64,000 bases of DNA. Origin: CAVWDU01 sp963753815 (GTDB lineage: Bacteria; Pseudomonadota; Gammaproteobacteria; Pseudomonadales; Halieaceae). Under the pieces are notes generated by a model, which made no database searches, was not told where the DNA came from, and worked only from the letters and a program-made list of their open reading frames with translations. Position 1 is the first letter of the stretch; each line of letters starts with the position of its first letter. The position numbers were made by a program, and so were the translations under genes. Location of the stretch: the NCBI GenBank assembly GCA_963753815.1, contig CAVWDU010000003.1, positions 1,240,001 through 1,304,000 of the forward strand, read 5' to 3'. Positions 25,400 to 33,021 of the stretch are shown in pieces.

Positions 25400-27388
25400 C
25401 TAGAGTAGTGGCGCAATAACCAGGCTGACGATGGCCATAACGTTGATCAGAATGTTCATGGACGGACCAGACGTGTCTTTGAACGGGTCGCCGACCGTGT
25501 CACCGACCACCGTGGCTGCGTGGGTGTCAGACCCCTTGCCACCGTGATTACCCTTCTCGACGTACTTCTTAGCGTTGTCCCATGCGCCGCCGGCATTGGC
25601 CATCATCAGTGCCATCAGCACGCAGCCGAGCAGCGCACCACCCAGCATACCGCCCAGGGAAGCCGGCCCTAACAGGAACCCCACCAGGGCGGGTGTGGCA
25701 ACAGCGATAGCACCGGGCAGGATCATCCGGCGCAGGGCGGCGGTGGTGGCAATGTCAACGCAGCGGGCGGTGTCGGGCTCTGCCTTACCTTCCAGCAGGC
25801 CTGGAATCTCCCTGAACTGACGCCGGATTTCATTGATCATGTCAAACGCCGCGTCACCGACTGCAGTCATCGTGATCGAGGCAATCAGGAAAGGTATGGT
25901 GCCGCCAATGAACATGCCGACCAGCACGGTCGGGTCCGAGAGCTCCAGCGCGAAATCGGCATTGTGTACCTGCACGGTCTCTACGTAGGCGGCGATGATC
26001 GCCAGCGCTGCGAGCGCCGCTGCGCCGATCGCGAAACCTTTACCGATGGCCGCCGTCGTGTTGCCGACCTCGTCGAGGCCGTCGGTGATCCTGCGGGTGT
26101 CTTCGCCCATGCCGGCCATTTCCGCTATGCCACCGGCGTTATCCGCGACCGGCCCGTAAGCGTCGATGGCCATGGTGATACCCACCGTCGCCAACATACC
26201 TACCGCTGCGATCCCCACGCCGTAGAGACCGGCGAGGAACGTCGAGATAAAAATGATTGCCGCCAGGCACAAGATCGGCAGGACAACCGACTGCATGCCA
26301 ACGGCGAGGCCGGTGATCATTACGGTCGCCGCTCCTGTTTCACCGGATTTTGCGATTTTCCTGACCGGGGCGCCGCCGGTGTAGTACTCGGTAATCAGCC
26401 CGATGGCAACGCCGCCGACCGCGCCGGATACGACCGCCCACCAGACGTTGCTGTCGAGCCCCATCGCTGAGATTAAAAACCATGCCATCGCGACGAAGAT
26501 GACTGGAGCGAGCAGGGTACCCGCCCGCAGCGCCGCCTCGGGCGCTGCGCCGGAGCGGGCACGCACGATCAGGATACCCGCCAACGAGGAGATAAGCCCG
26601 ATGCTTGCCAGCGCGAGCGGCAGGAACATCATGCCGTCACGAACGCCGATTGCCATCGTGGAGGCAATCGCGATGCAGGCAATCATAGAGCCGCAGTAGG
26701 ATTCGAAGATATCCGAGCCCATGCCGGCGATATCGCCCACGTTGTCCCCGACGTTATCGGCGATTACCCCGGGGTTTCTCGGGTCATCTTCGGGAATGCC
26801 GGCTTCTACCTTGCCCACCAGGTCCGCTCCCACGTCGGCGCTCTTGGTAAAAATGCCGCCGCCGACCCTGGAAAACAGGGCCACTGTGGATGCCCCCATC
26901 CCAAAACCGTGAATCGCATGGGCTGTATCCGGATCGCCGCCGAAATACCAGTAGAGACTGCCCAGGCCGATCAGGCCGAGTGAAGCAACGCAGAGGCCCA
27001 TGACCGAGCCACCGTAAAACGAGATCGACAACGCCTGGGAGGCACCATGCTCATGGGCGGCGACCGCCGTGCGCACGTTCGCCTTGGTTGCAGCGAACAT
27101 GCCAAGGTACCCGGCAGTGGCCGAGGAAACGGCGCCTACGAAGAATGCGAGCGCGGTACTTGAGCCCAACGGGGAGAGGAAAATCACAACCAGGAGAACC
27201 GCCGCGAACATTGCCAGCATTTTGTATTCACGATGCATGAAAACCATGGCGCCGAGGTGAATCTGGTCACCGATCTTGCTGACCAGGCCATCACCGGGGT
27301 TGTGCCGGGTCATGATGAGGTAGATGACAAAGGCAATACCCAGTCCGAGAAGACCGAGCAGGGGTGGTAGGGCAAAGTAGTCGGACAT
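25400..27388 (-). CDS. hppA: Membrane-bound ion-pumping pyrophosphatase (662 aa)
   Basis: An integral membrane enzyme with about 16 helices that hydrolyses pyrophosphate and pumps H+ (or Na+) outward. The catalytic face is visible: DVGADLVGKVEAGIPEDDPRNPGVIADNVGDNVGD, the acidic Mg-PPi-binding motif, and the later AYGPVADNAGGIAEM and MEGKAEPDTARCVDI-like regions. GNTTAAIGKGFAIGAAAL carries Ala at the position where potassium-independent enzymes have Lys, so it should belong to the K+-dependent subfamily. Whether H+ or Na+ is moved cannot be read safely here. It is a monocistronic gene with its own terminator. Confidence 0.96.
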   Translation of the reverse strand: MSDYFALPPLLGLLGLGIAFVIYLIMTRHNPGDGLVSKIGDQIHLGAMVFMHREYKMLAMFAAVLLVVIFLSPLGSSTALAFFVGAVSSATAGYLGMFAATKANVRTAVAAHEHGASQALSISFYGGSVMGLCVASLGLIGLGSLYWYFGGDPDTAHAIHGFGMGASTVALFSRVGGGIFTKSADVGADLVGKVEAGIPEDDPRNPGVIADNVGDNVGDIAGMGSDIFESYCGSMIACIAIASTMAIGVRDGMMFLPLALASIGLISSLAGILIVRARSGAAPEAALRAGTLLAPVIFVAMAWFLISAMGLDSNVWWAVVSGAVGGVAIGLITEYYTGGAPVRKIAKSGETGAATVMITGLAVGMQSVVLPILCLAAIIFISTFLAGLYGVGIAAVGMLATVGITMAIDAYGPVADNAGGIAEMAGMGEDTRRITDGLDEVGNTTAAIGKGFAIGAAALAALAIIAAYVETVQVHNADFALELSDPTVLVGMFIGGTIPFLIASITMTAVGDAAFDMINEIRRQFREIPGLLEGKAEPDTARCVDIATTAALRRMILPGAIAVATPALVGFLLGPASLGGMLGGALLGCVLMALMMANAGGAWDNAKKYVEKGNHGGKGSDTHAATVVGDTVGDPFKDTSGPSMNILINVMAIVSLVIAPLL

Positions 27389-27641
27389 ACGCTGATTCCG
27401 CGGTTATGATGTTAGGGTGGAGGCACGCTAACAAACTTCCCCCTCGGCACACAAGTAGCCGGCATGAGATTTTGACCAACGCGTTTACCGGCATCGATCA
27501 GTAACAGTGAATCGAAAGCCAGGGCCGCAGACGAGGTAACGACGCTTGCCTCTGTTTCTCAGTGTTCAGGGGCCGGCAGGATCTCCGCCCGCGGTTTGAG
27601 GAGGTGTGTAGCGATTGTCGGTGATGATTGAGGAGAGCGGT

Positions 27642-28493
27642 ATGAAACATTCCGAGGGTACATTCACGGTGAATGGCTGCTCGATTTACTTTCAGTATTG
27701 GGTACCTGAATCGGATCCTCGCGCGGTGATGCTGGTGGTGCACGGTGCAGGTGAACACAGCGGACGTTACGACCGCCTCGCCGAGTACTGCGCAGCTCGG
27801 GGCTATGCAGTAGCAGCCCTGGATCACCCGGGTCACGGCCGTTCGGAAGGACAGCGGGTTCACGTGCAACGGTTTGATGATTACCTGCGCGCGCTGGAGC
27901 ACTTTCACGCGCGCGTCAAATCGGATTTCCAGGGGGTCCCGCAGTTTCTGTTAGGGCATTCCCTGGGAGGATTGATCTCCAGCCATTATCTGCTCGCTCA
28001 TCAACAGGACTTTGTCGGTTGCGTCCTCTCCGGTCCGGCGATCAAGACGGATATCGAGCCGGGCCTGGTGCAGACCTGGCTGATAAGGACGCTTTCACTG
28101 GTTTATCCGACAGCCGGAGTGCTGCAACTGGACGCCAGCGGGGTGAGCCGGGACGAGGCTGAGGTGGAGCGCTATCTCAACGACCCGCTCGTTTACAATG
28201 GCAAATTGTCGGCCCGTCTGGTCAGCGAACTGTTCGGCGCCATGGGTGAGATTCATACCTTGGCAGCCGGCATTCAACTGCCGTTGCTCCTGCTGCATGG
28301 CGGGGACGATGCGATGGCCTCGCCCGAGGGCTCGCGATTACTGCATGACAGGGTCAGCTCCCAGGACAAGTCGCTGAAAATATACCCGGGCCTCTATCAC
28401 GAGATATTCAACGAGCCCGAGCACCCCGAAATCTTCAAGGAGCTTCTCGACTGGTGTGATGCGCGGTTGACTGCTCGCGAGGGTGCTGCATGA
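27642..28493 (+). CDS. Alpha/beta hydrolase, monoacylglycerol-lipase-like (283 aa)
   Basis: A Hydrolase_4/serine aminopeptidase S33-type protein that probably cleaves monoacylglycerols or lysophospholipids. The oxyanion-hole motif is VVHGAGEHSGRY and DHPGHGRSEG. The nucleophile elbow is LLGHSLGGLI (Ser about residue 113). The acid is in LLLLHGGDDAMASPEGS, and the catalytic His is in YPGLYHEIFNEPE, all in the order expected for the family. I chose the ATG at 27642 because GAGGAG lies 6 nt upstream; the TTG and ATG further upstream lack one. No signal peptide is seen, so it is cytoplasmic. It precedes glrK by 69 bp on the same strand, so weak co-transcription is possible. Confidence 0.9.
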   Translation: MKHSEGTFTVNGCSIYFQYWVPESDPRAVMLVVHGAGEHSGRYDRLAEYCAARGYAVAALDHPGHGRSEGQRVHVQRFDDYLRALEHFHARVKSDFQGVPQFLLGHSLGGLISSHYLLAHQQDFVGCVLSGPAIKTDIEPGLVQTWLIRTLSLVYPTAGVLQLDASGVSRDEAEVERYLNDPLVYNGKLSARLVSELFGAMGEIHTLAAGIQLPLLLLHGGDDAMASPEGSRLLHDRVSSQDKSLKIYPGLYHEIFNEPEHPEIFKELLDWCDARLTAREGAA

Positions 28494-28562
28494 GCGGGGG
28501 TTGTTATAGTGATGATGCGCGGTAGAATCCTCTCTCCCCGCCCCCTCCGGTAATACAGTGCC

Positions 28563-30035
28563 ATGGCCTTGTGGCGTCCCAGATCCGTATTGCAGCTGCT
28601 TCTGCTCGGGTTTTTCGTTGCCCTGGCACCGCTGTCGCTGGCGATTCTGTTTACCGTGAAAACCATGGGAGACCTGGCGCGTGACAACCAGGAGGTGACC
28701 CGGGCGGTGGTGGACCTGACCCGGCTCGGCGAGGAAATCCAGGATTCCGTGCTGGAGCTGGAGCGTCGGGCGGGGCAGTATCTGGCGCTCGGCGAGGAGG
28801 AATTGGGTGAGCTTTACTCAAGGGAACGGGCGGCCCTTCTCGACCGTCTTGCGCAGCTGCCCGAGGCCATGCCCAAGTTGGCGCGGTTACCGGCAGCCAT
28901 ACCCACGACCAGCCCTGATGTCGAGGGACTGAAGGCATCCCTGGAGCGATTGAGTCTGGAGGCAGTCGACGGGGCAAGAGCCCAGTTGAACGACCTCGAG
29001 GAGGTACCGGTGGGGCGGGCGCTGGAACAGCCTTTCGAGCTGATCAGCGGGCAGCGGGAGGCAATTGAAAAGTGGTTGTTGGCTTCCGTGGACCAGATTC
29101 TGGAGAACAGGGCGACCAACGCCCAGGCGATCATCGATGCCCTGGTCCTCCAGGTAGCTGCGCTGGCGCTGGCAACACTGGCCCTGTTCCTGTTCTTCGC
29201 TTACTGGATCAACAAGCCGGTGCGGGACCTTACGCAGGAGATACACCAATTGGGCACCGGCGGGCTTGGCCACAAGATAGAGATCTCGGGTCCGCAGGAA
29301 GTGCAGTTGCTGGGCAGCAAGCTTGACTGGATGCGCAGTCGTTTGCATGAAAGTGACCAACAGAAGCAGCAGTTCCTGCGCCACATCTCACACGAGCTGA
29401 AAACTCCGCTGTCCAGTTTGAGAGAGGGAACCGATCTGCTGGCGGAGCGGGTTACCGGGGGCCTCTCCCGCCAACAACAGGAAATTGTGGATATTGTGCG
29501 CCAGAACGCGATCGAACTGCAGCGACTCATAGAGAACCTGCTCGATTATAATCAGGTGCCCGACCAGGAACTGCGACTGACCGAGATAGACCTCCAGGAA
29601 CTGGTTGAGGAACTGCTGGCGAGCTACAGCATCAGCATTCGCAAAAAAGGGTTGCGACTCAAGCTTGGCGGTACGGTCAGCAGCTGGATGGCAGACGCAA
29701 GCAAGTTGAGCACATCCATCGACAACCTGTTATCAAATGCGGTTGTCTACACGCCAGCCGGGGGATTGATCGATGTGGCCTGGCGGGTCGAAAATGCTAG
29801 TCTGGTACTGGATGTATCGAATACTGGCGAGCCTATTCCCGAGGCCGAAGCCAGTCGCCTGTTCGAGCCATTTTTCCAGGGAGCCAGCCGGCGATCCGGT
29901 CCTATCAAGGGGTCCGGAATCGGCCTGAGCGTCGCCCGAGAATGTATAGAAGCACAAGGAGGGAGTCTGGAACTTGTTGCCCATAAGAGGTTTCCCATTT
30001 GTTTTCGACTGATTTGTCCCGCACCGCAGCCCTGA
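28563..30035 (+). CDS. glrK: Sensor histidine kinase GlrK (QseE) type (490 aa)
   Basis: A two-component sensor. TM1 is at residues about 10-33, followed by a helical periplasmic domain of about 155 residues rich in Leu/Glu. TM2 (about 193-215) leads into a HAMP segment (NKPVRDLTQEIHQLGTGGLGHKI). The HisKA H-box is FLRHISHELKTPLSSLREGTD with the phosphoacceptor His at about residue 278. The ATPase has DNLLSNAVVYT, and G boxes include GSGIGLSVARE. The order kinase-lipoprotein-sigma-54 regulator is the glrK-qseG-glrR operon known from enterobacteria, where it senses envelope stress. The 3' end overlaps the lipoprotein gene by 37 nt. Confidence 0.92.
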   Translation: MALWRPRSVLQLLLLGFFVALAPLSLAILFTVKTMGDLARDNQEVTRAVVDLTRLGEEIQDSVLELERRAGQYLALGEEELGELYSRERAALLDRLAQLPEAMPKLARLPAAIPTTSPDVEGLKASLERLSLEAVDGARAQLNDLEEVPVGRALEQPFELISGQREAIEKWLLASVDQILENRATNAQAIIDALVLQVAALALATLALFLFFAYWINKPVRDLTQEIHQLGTGGLGHKIEISGPQEVQLLGSKLDWMRSRLHESDQQKQQFLRHISHELKTPLSSLREGTDLLAERVTGGLSRQQQEIVDIVRQNAIELQRLIENLLDYNQVPDQELRLTEIDLQELVEELLASYSISIRKKGLRLKLGGTVSSWMADASKLSTSIDNLLSNAVVYTPAGGLIDVAWRVENASLVLDVSNTGEPIPEAEASRLFEPFFQGASRRSGPIKGSGIGLSVARECIEAQGGSLELVAHKRFPICFRLICPAPQP

Positions 30036-30550
30036 TCCTTTCCGGGATCCTGTTCGCGGGCTGCGCGTTGGTACCGACCTCGCCGTCGCAGACCATGCCG
30101 CACCCGGCCAACACGTCGCCGGTTCCACCTCCTGCCGTTGTGAGGTGGCTTGATCTGCAACAGGATGTGCTGGCGATGCAGGCGGCTGAGGTGCTTTTGG
30201 AACTCGAGAAAATAGAGGGTGTGCCCGACAACGGCGATGCTCTCTATTATTACGGCCTCCTGCACCAGCAGCTCAAGGAATACGACCATTGGATCACGGC
30301 CCGGGACGCATTTCGCCAGGTGCGTCAGGACCCCGAGCTGGACCTGGATCAACGCCAGCTTGCCGGTATCTTCGAGCGCTATAACCAGAGCCGTATCAAC
30401 TGGTACTCCCAGCAGACAGACCTGTTGCAGCGCTACGGGGATCTTGAGCGCGAGCTGGACACACTCGATGAAGAAAAAGAGCTGCTGCAGCAAAAAATAC
30501 AGGCGCTGACCGACCTCGAGGCGGTGATGAGCAACCGTAAGGAGCAATAA
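29999..30550 (+). CDS. qseG: QseG-like outer-membrane lipoprotein (183 aa)
   Basis: The N-terminus MFSTDLSRTAALILSGILFAGC is a lipoprotein signal with lipobox LFAGC (Cys22). Next comes a Pro/Ser/Thr-rich linker, then a helical domain with TPR-like spacing (DNGDALYYYGLLHQQLKEYD) and a C-terminal coiled coil (DLERELDTLDEEKELLQQKI). It sits exactly between glrK and glrR, as qseG (yfhG) does in E. coli, where it stimulates GlrK at the membrane. The start is a TTG at 29999 within glrK; AAGAGG 8 nt upstream supports it, with a second TTG at 30014 as the alternative. The sequence is weakly conserved, so the identity rests mainly on context plus lipobox. Confidence 0.8.
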   Translation: MFSTDLSRTAALILSGILFAGCALVPTSPSQTMPHPANTSPVPPPAVVRWLDLQQDVLAMQAAEVLLELEKIEGVPDNGDALYYYGLLHQQLKEYDHWITARDAFRQVRQDPELDLDQRQLAGIFERYNQSRINWYSQQTDLLQRYGDLERELDTLDEEKELLQQKIQALTDLEAVMSNRKEQ

Positions 30551-30554
30551 GCGC

Positions 30555-31895
30555 ATGTCCAGCCGGCTATTATTGGTCGATGACGATGCCAACCTGCTGC
30601 GGTTGCTGACTATCCGGCTCGAGGCAGAGGGGTTTTCGGTGACTGCCGCGGCCTCGGCTGAAGAAGCCCTGCAGTTGCTGCGCAATGAGCAGGTCGACGT
30701 GCTGGTGACTGATCTGCGGATGGACGGTGCCAGCGGGCTTGAGCTTTTCGAGCAGGTACGTCATTTCTATCCGGGGCTGCCCGTGGTCATTATGTCTGCA
30801 CAGGGCACTATTCCCGAAGCCGTGTCGGCCACCCAGAAAGGGGTGTTCGAATTCCTTACCAAGCCGATCGATAAAACAACCCTGCTGGAGACGATTAATT
30901 CAGCGATAGCACAGTCCGGTGGAGCCCAGGCTGAAGTCGTGGAGTCATGGCGTGAGCATATTGTCACTCACAGTCCGGCGATGGAGCGCATCCTGAATCA
31001 GGTCAGGCAGGTGGCCGACTCAGATGTCACGGTGTTGATTACAGGAGACAGTGGGACCGGTAAGGAGTTGTTGGCGAGAGCCTTGCACGAGGCAAATCCG
31101 CAGCGCCGCGGGCCGATGGTGGCGGTCAACTGCGGTGCGCTGCCGGAGCAGCTATTGGAGTCGGAACTGTTTGGTCATGTCAAAGGTTCGTTCACTGGTG
31201 CGATCAGCGACCACGCCGGCCTGTTTCGAGCCGCTGACGGTGGCACTCTGTTTCTTGATGAGATTGGTGATATACCCCAGCCGCTGCAGGTGAAGCTGTT
31301 GCGCGCGCTGCAGGAGCGCAGCATCCGGCCGATAGGCAGCACCCAGTCGATCCCCGTGGATGTACGCATAATTTCCGCCACCAACCGGGACCTTGAACAG
31401 GATATGCGCGATGGCGTGTTCCGGGAGGATCTTTACTACCGCCTGAATGTGGTGAACTTTCACCTGCCTGCCCTGGGTGAGAGGGTTGAAGATATTCCCC
31501 TGCTGGCCAACCATTTCCTGCGCCTCACTGGAGCCTATGAATCCGGCAGTGTCACGAGTTTCGCACCCTCCGCCGTGGAAGTACTGATCAATGCGCCGTG
31601 GCCAGGCAATGTTCGACAGCTGGAAAATGTGGTTCAGCGCACGGCCGCGCTGTCAACGAGCCCGGTGATAACGGATGCTCTGGTGCGCGAGGCTCTCACC
31701 GTGGAAGACCAGTATCTTCCCTCCCTGAGCCAGGCGCGGCAGCAGTTCGAGCACGATTACCTGGTCAAGGTACTGCGCCTCACCAGCGGGTCAGTGGCGG
31801 ATGCGGCCCTGCTCGCCCAGCGTAATAGGACCGATTTCTACAAGTTGCTCAAGCGGCACAACATCACCCCCGACCGCTTTAAAAGCCAGAACTGA
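30555..31895 (+). CDS. glrR: Sigma-54-dependent response regulator GlrR (446 aa)
   Basis: Receiver domain residues 1-120: LLLVDDDANLLRLL, phospho-acceptor Asp in VTDLRMDG, and the GVFEFLTKPIDK end, nearly identical to E. coli GlrR. The AAA+ domain has Walker A TGDSGTGKELLARAL, the sigma-54 contact loop GSFTGA (a conservative variant of GAFTGA), and Walker B GGTLFLDEIGD with FREDLYYRLNVV following. The C-terminal Fis-like HTH, VADAALLAQRNRTDFYKLLKRH, is the GlrR-specific end. Unlike the pseudo-bEBP at 844-2154, all catalytic residues are present. GlrR activates sigma-54 promoters through TGTC-N10-GACA sites; two such sites lie just downstream of this gene. Confidence 0.95.
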   Translation: MSSRLLLVDDDANLLRLLTIRLEAEGFSVTAAASAEEALQLLRNEQVDVLVTDLRMDGASGLELFEQVRHFYPGLPVVIMSAQGTIPEAVSATQKGVFEFLTKPIDKTTLLETINSAIAQSGGAQAEVVESWREHIVTHSPAMERILNQVRQVADSDVTVLITGDSGTGKELLARALHEANPQRRGPMVAVNCGALPEQLLESELFGHVKGSFTGAISDHAGLFRAADGGTLFLDEIGDIPQPLQVKLLRALQERSIRPIGSTQSIPVDVRIISATNRDLEQDMRDGVFREDLYYRLNVVNFHLPALGERVEDIPLLANHFLRLTGAYESGSVTSFAPSAVEVLINAPWPGNVRQLENVVQRTAALSTSPVITDALVREALTVEDQYLPSLSQARQQFEHDYLVKVLRLTSGSVADAALLAQRNRTDFYKLLKRHNITPDRFKSQN

Positions 31896-31901
31896 GAACT
31901 G

Positions 31902-31919
31902 CGTCGCAGTTTCGCGACA
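31902..31919. promoter_or_regulatory. GlrR-type upstream activator site 1 (candidate)
   Basis: CGTCGC-N6-GCGACA, which is CGTC-N10-GACA and differs by one base from the GlrR consensus TGTC-N10-GACA. It lies 65 bp (centre to centre) upstream of site 2, about six helical turns, on the path to the acyltransferase gene. The glrR stop codon is at 31893-31895. Confidence 0.5.
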
Positions 31920-31966
31920 TTCTAACCCCCTGATATTCTTTAAAAAACTATTCTTCACTACCAAAT

Positions 31967-31984
31967 TGTCGCCAACTAGCGACA
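31967..31984. promoter_or_regulatory. GlrR-type upstream activator site 2 (candidate)
   Basis: TGTCGC-CAACTA-GCGACA, an exact TGTC-N10-GACA dyad with two more paired bases on each side. It is centred about 90 bp upstream of the sigma-54-like -24/-12 element at 32058-32074, a normal distance for an enhancer-type site. The lack of a T-tract argues against a terminator. Confidence 0.6.
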
Positions 31985-32057
31985 GATTCTTCCATGAGCA
32001 CGTGTCCAATCTGCCGCTTGTTTAAATAAGTAATTGATTTGCATATTTTTATTCAGA

Positions 32058-32074
32058 TTGGCATGGAAATTGTT
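32058..32074 (+). promoter_or_regulatory. Sigma-54-like promoter candidate for the acyltransferase gene
   Basis: TTGGCATG-GAAA-TTGTT against the consensus YTGGCACG-N4-TTGCW. The -24 GG is intact. The -12 element reads GT in place of GC, so the match is good but has one important deviation. Initiation would fall near 32085, leaving a leader of about 58 nt to the ATG at 32143. Confidence 0.5.
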
Positions 32075-32142
32075 AGGGAGAGTTGCGGGTCCCCGATGGG
32101 AACCCAGGGTTTGATGCAATTGTGTGAAGGGAGACATACCTG

Positions 32143-32679
32143 ATGCCAATCATTTTTGAATTGAGTAAAAATCCGTCTCTGCTGCAGCAGTATTACGCGC
32201 TGCGCGAAACCGCTTTCAGGGAAGAAATTGGTATTGACACCTTCGACGGTTCTGAAGAACCGGCCGATCGTGAAGGGCATATCCTGATTGCCCACAAAGA
32301 TGGTAAGTGTGTGGGCGGCGCCAGGATTGCGCCCCGACGGGTCAAGGCTACCGAGTGTGACGAGTTGGCGCTGACATCGACACGATGTTGCGCGTGGGAA
32401 CGCGCAGTGCTGGACCCGGAGATCCGGACTATCCGGCTCGCCAGAGATTTCTTCAGTCACCTCATCGACATGTCGAAAGCGCTGGGCTACGACCACTCGA
32501 TCATGGTCAGCTCACTGCGTAATGCACGCTACTATCGGGCCTGCCACACTGCTCTAGGATTTGAATTCAAGATTCATCGGCCCGCACCGGAGTACGCCAG
32601 CGGCAAATTTGAGGGTCTTGAACATTATCTTTCAGTATCTCATTTGACCGGAGCACAAATCGCCCGCAGGGCAGCCTGA
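32143..32679 (+). CDS. GNAT-type N-acyltransferase, autoinducer-synthase/FeeM-like (178 aa)
   Basis: The protein has the layout of acyl-homoserine-lactone synthase and long-chain N-acyl amino-acid synthase relatives. The N-terminal part YYALRETAFREEIGID-x2-DG and E-x-AD leads to the beta hairpin HILIAHKDGKCVGGARIAPR, comparable to the R...F...D...E-x-D and G-x-x-x-G-x-x-R blocks of LuxI. The C-terminal half (IRLARDFFSHLIDMSKALGYDHSIMVSSLRNARYYRACHTALGFEF) is GNAT-like. No LuxR gene is adjacent. AAGGGAG lies before the ATG. The upstream DNA carries two GlrR-type dyads and a sigma-54-like promoter, so it is probably a GlrR target. The leader also has an imperfect hairpin GGGTCCCC-GAT-GGGAACCC. 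The product is unknown: a signal, an N-acyl amino acid or a plain acetylation are all possible. Confidence 0.65.
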   Translation: MPIIFELSKNPSLLQQYYALRETAFREEIGIDTFDGSEEPADREGHILIAHKDGKCVGGARIAPRRVKATECDELALTSTRCCAWERAVLDPEIRTIRLARDFFSHLIDMSKALGYDHSIMVSSLRNARYYRACHTALGFEFKIHRPAPEYASGKFEGLEHYLSVSHLTGAQIARRAA

Positions 32680-33021
32680 CGGGCTGCGGTTACGCCCGCG
32701 TCCATCTTCCAGACCGATTACCCGCCCTCCGGGGGCCCTGGTCAGTATTCCAAAGGTAAACTGGCCCGGGCTTCCGGTTTCTCTTCTCGCTGCAAATGCG
32801 ACGTTTTGCTCCTTTGCTCAACTGTGCGCCGAACCTTATAATCTCGCGCCGGCGCCGCGCGGCCACCTCGTTCATCTTTAACCTGGCCTGGCGCAACTGT
32901 GGCAGTATGCCCGGAGCGGTCGGTAAACCAGGCGGTGACTCCAGCGCGAGGAAGGTCACGGCAGAAAACAGGTGAGCGAACGGGGCCGGTCGCCGATAGC
33001 GTAAAGACGAGGTATAACGCG
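32680..33021. other. 342-bp spacer holding the mnmG-operon promoter
   Basis: The left part carries GC-rich inverted segments (gcgggcg-like and CTCCGGGGGCC) without a clear T-tract, possibly the end of the acyltransferase transcript. The right part holds the promoter at 32814-32842 and then a leader of about 170 nt before the GTG of mnmG. An 89-codon frame on the minus strand (32690-32959) looks like noise. Confidence 0.5.
32814..32842 (+). promoter_or_regulatory. Sigma-70 promoter of mnmG-rsmG-parA-parB
   Basis: TTGCTC (32814-32819), a 17-bp spacer and a perfect -10 TATAAT (32837-32842). It lies about 180 bp before the mnmG start codon. There is no comparable promoter before parA, so parAB probably shares this one. 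Confidence 0.65.

Noticed and set aside
31967..31984. Reading the TGTCGC-N6-GCGACA dyad as a glrR terminator
   Set aside because: It has no following T-run, is 70 bp past the stop codon, and a second copy of the same dyad lies upstream, which fits paired regulator sites better.
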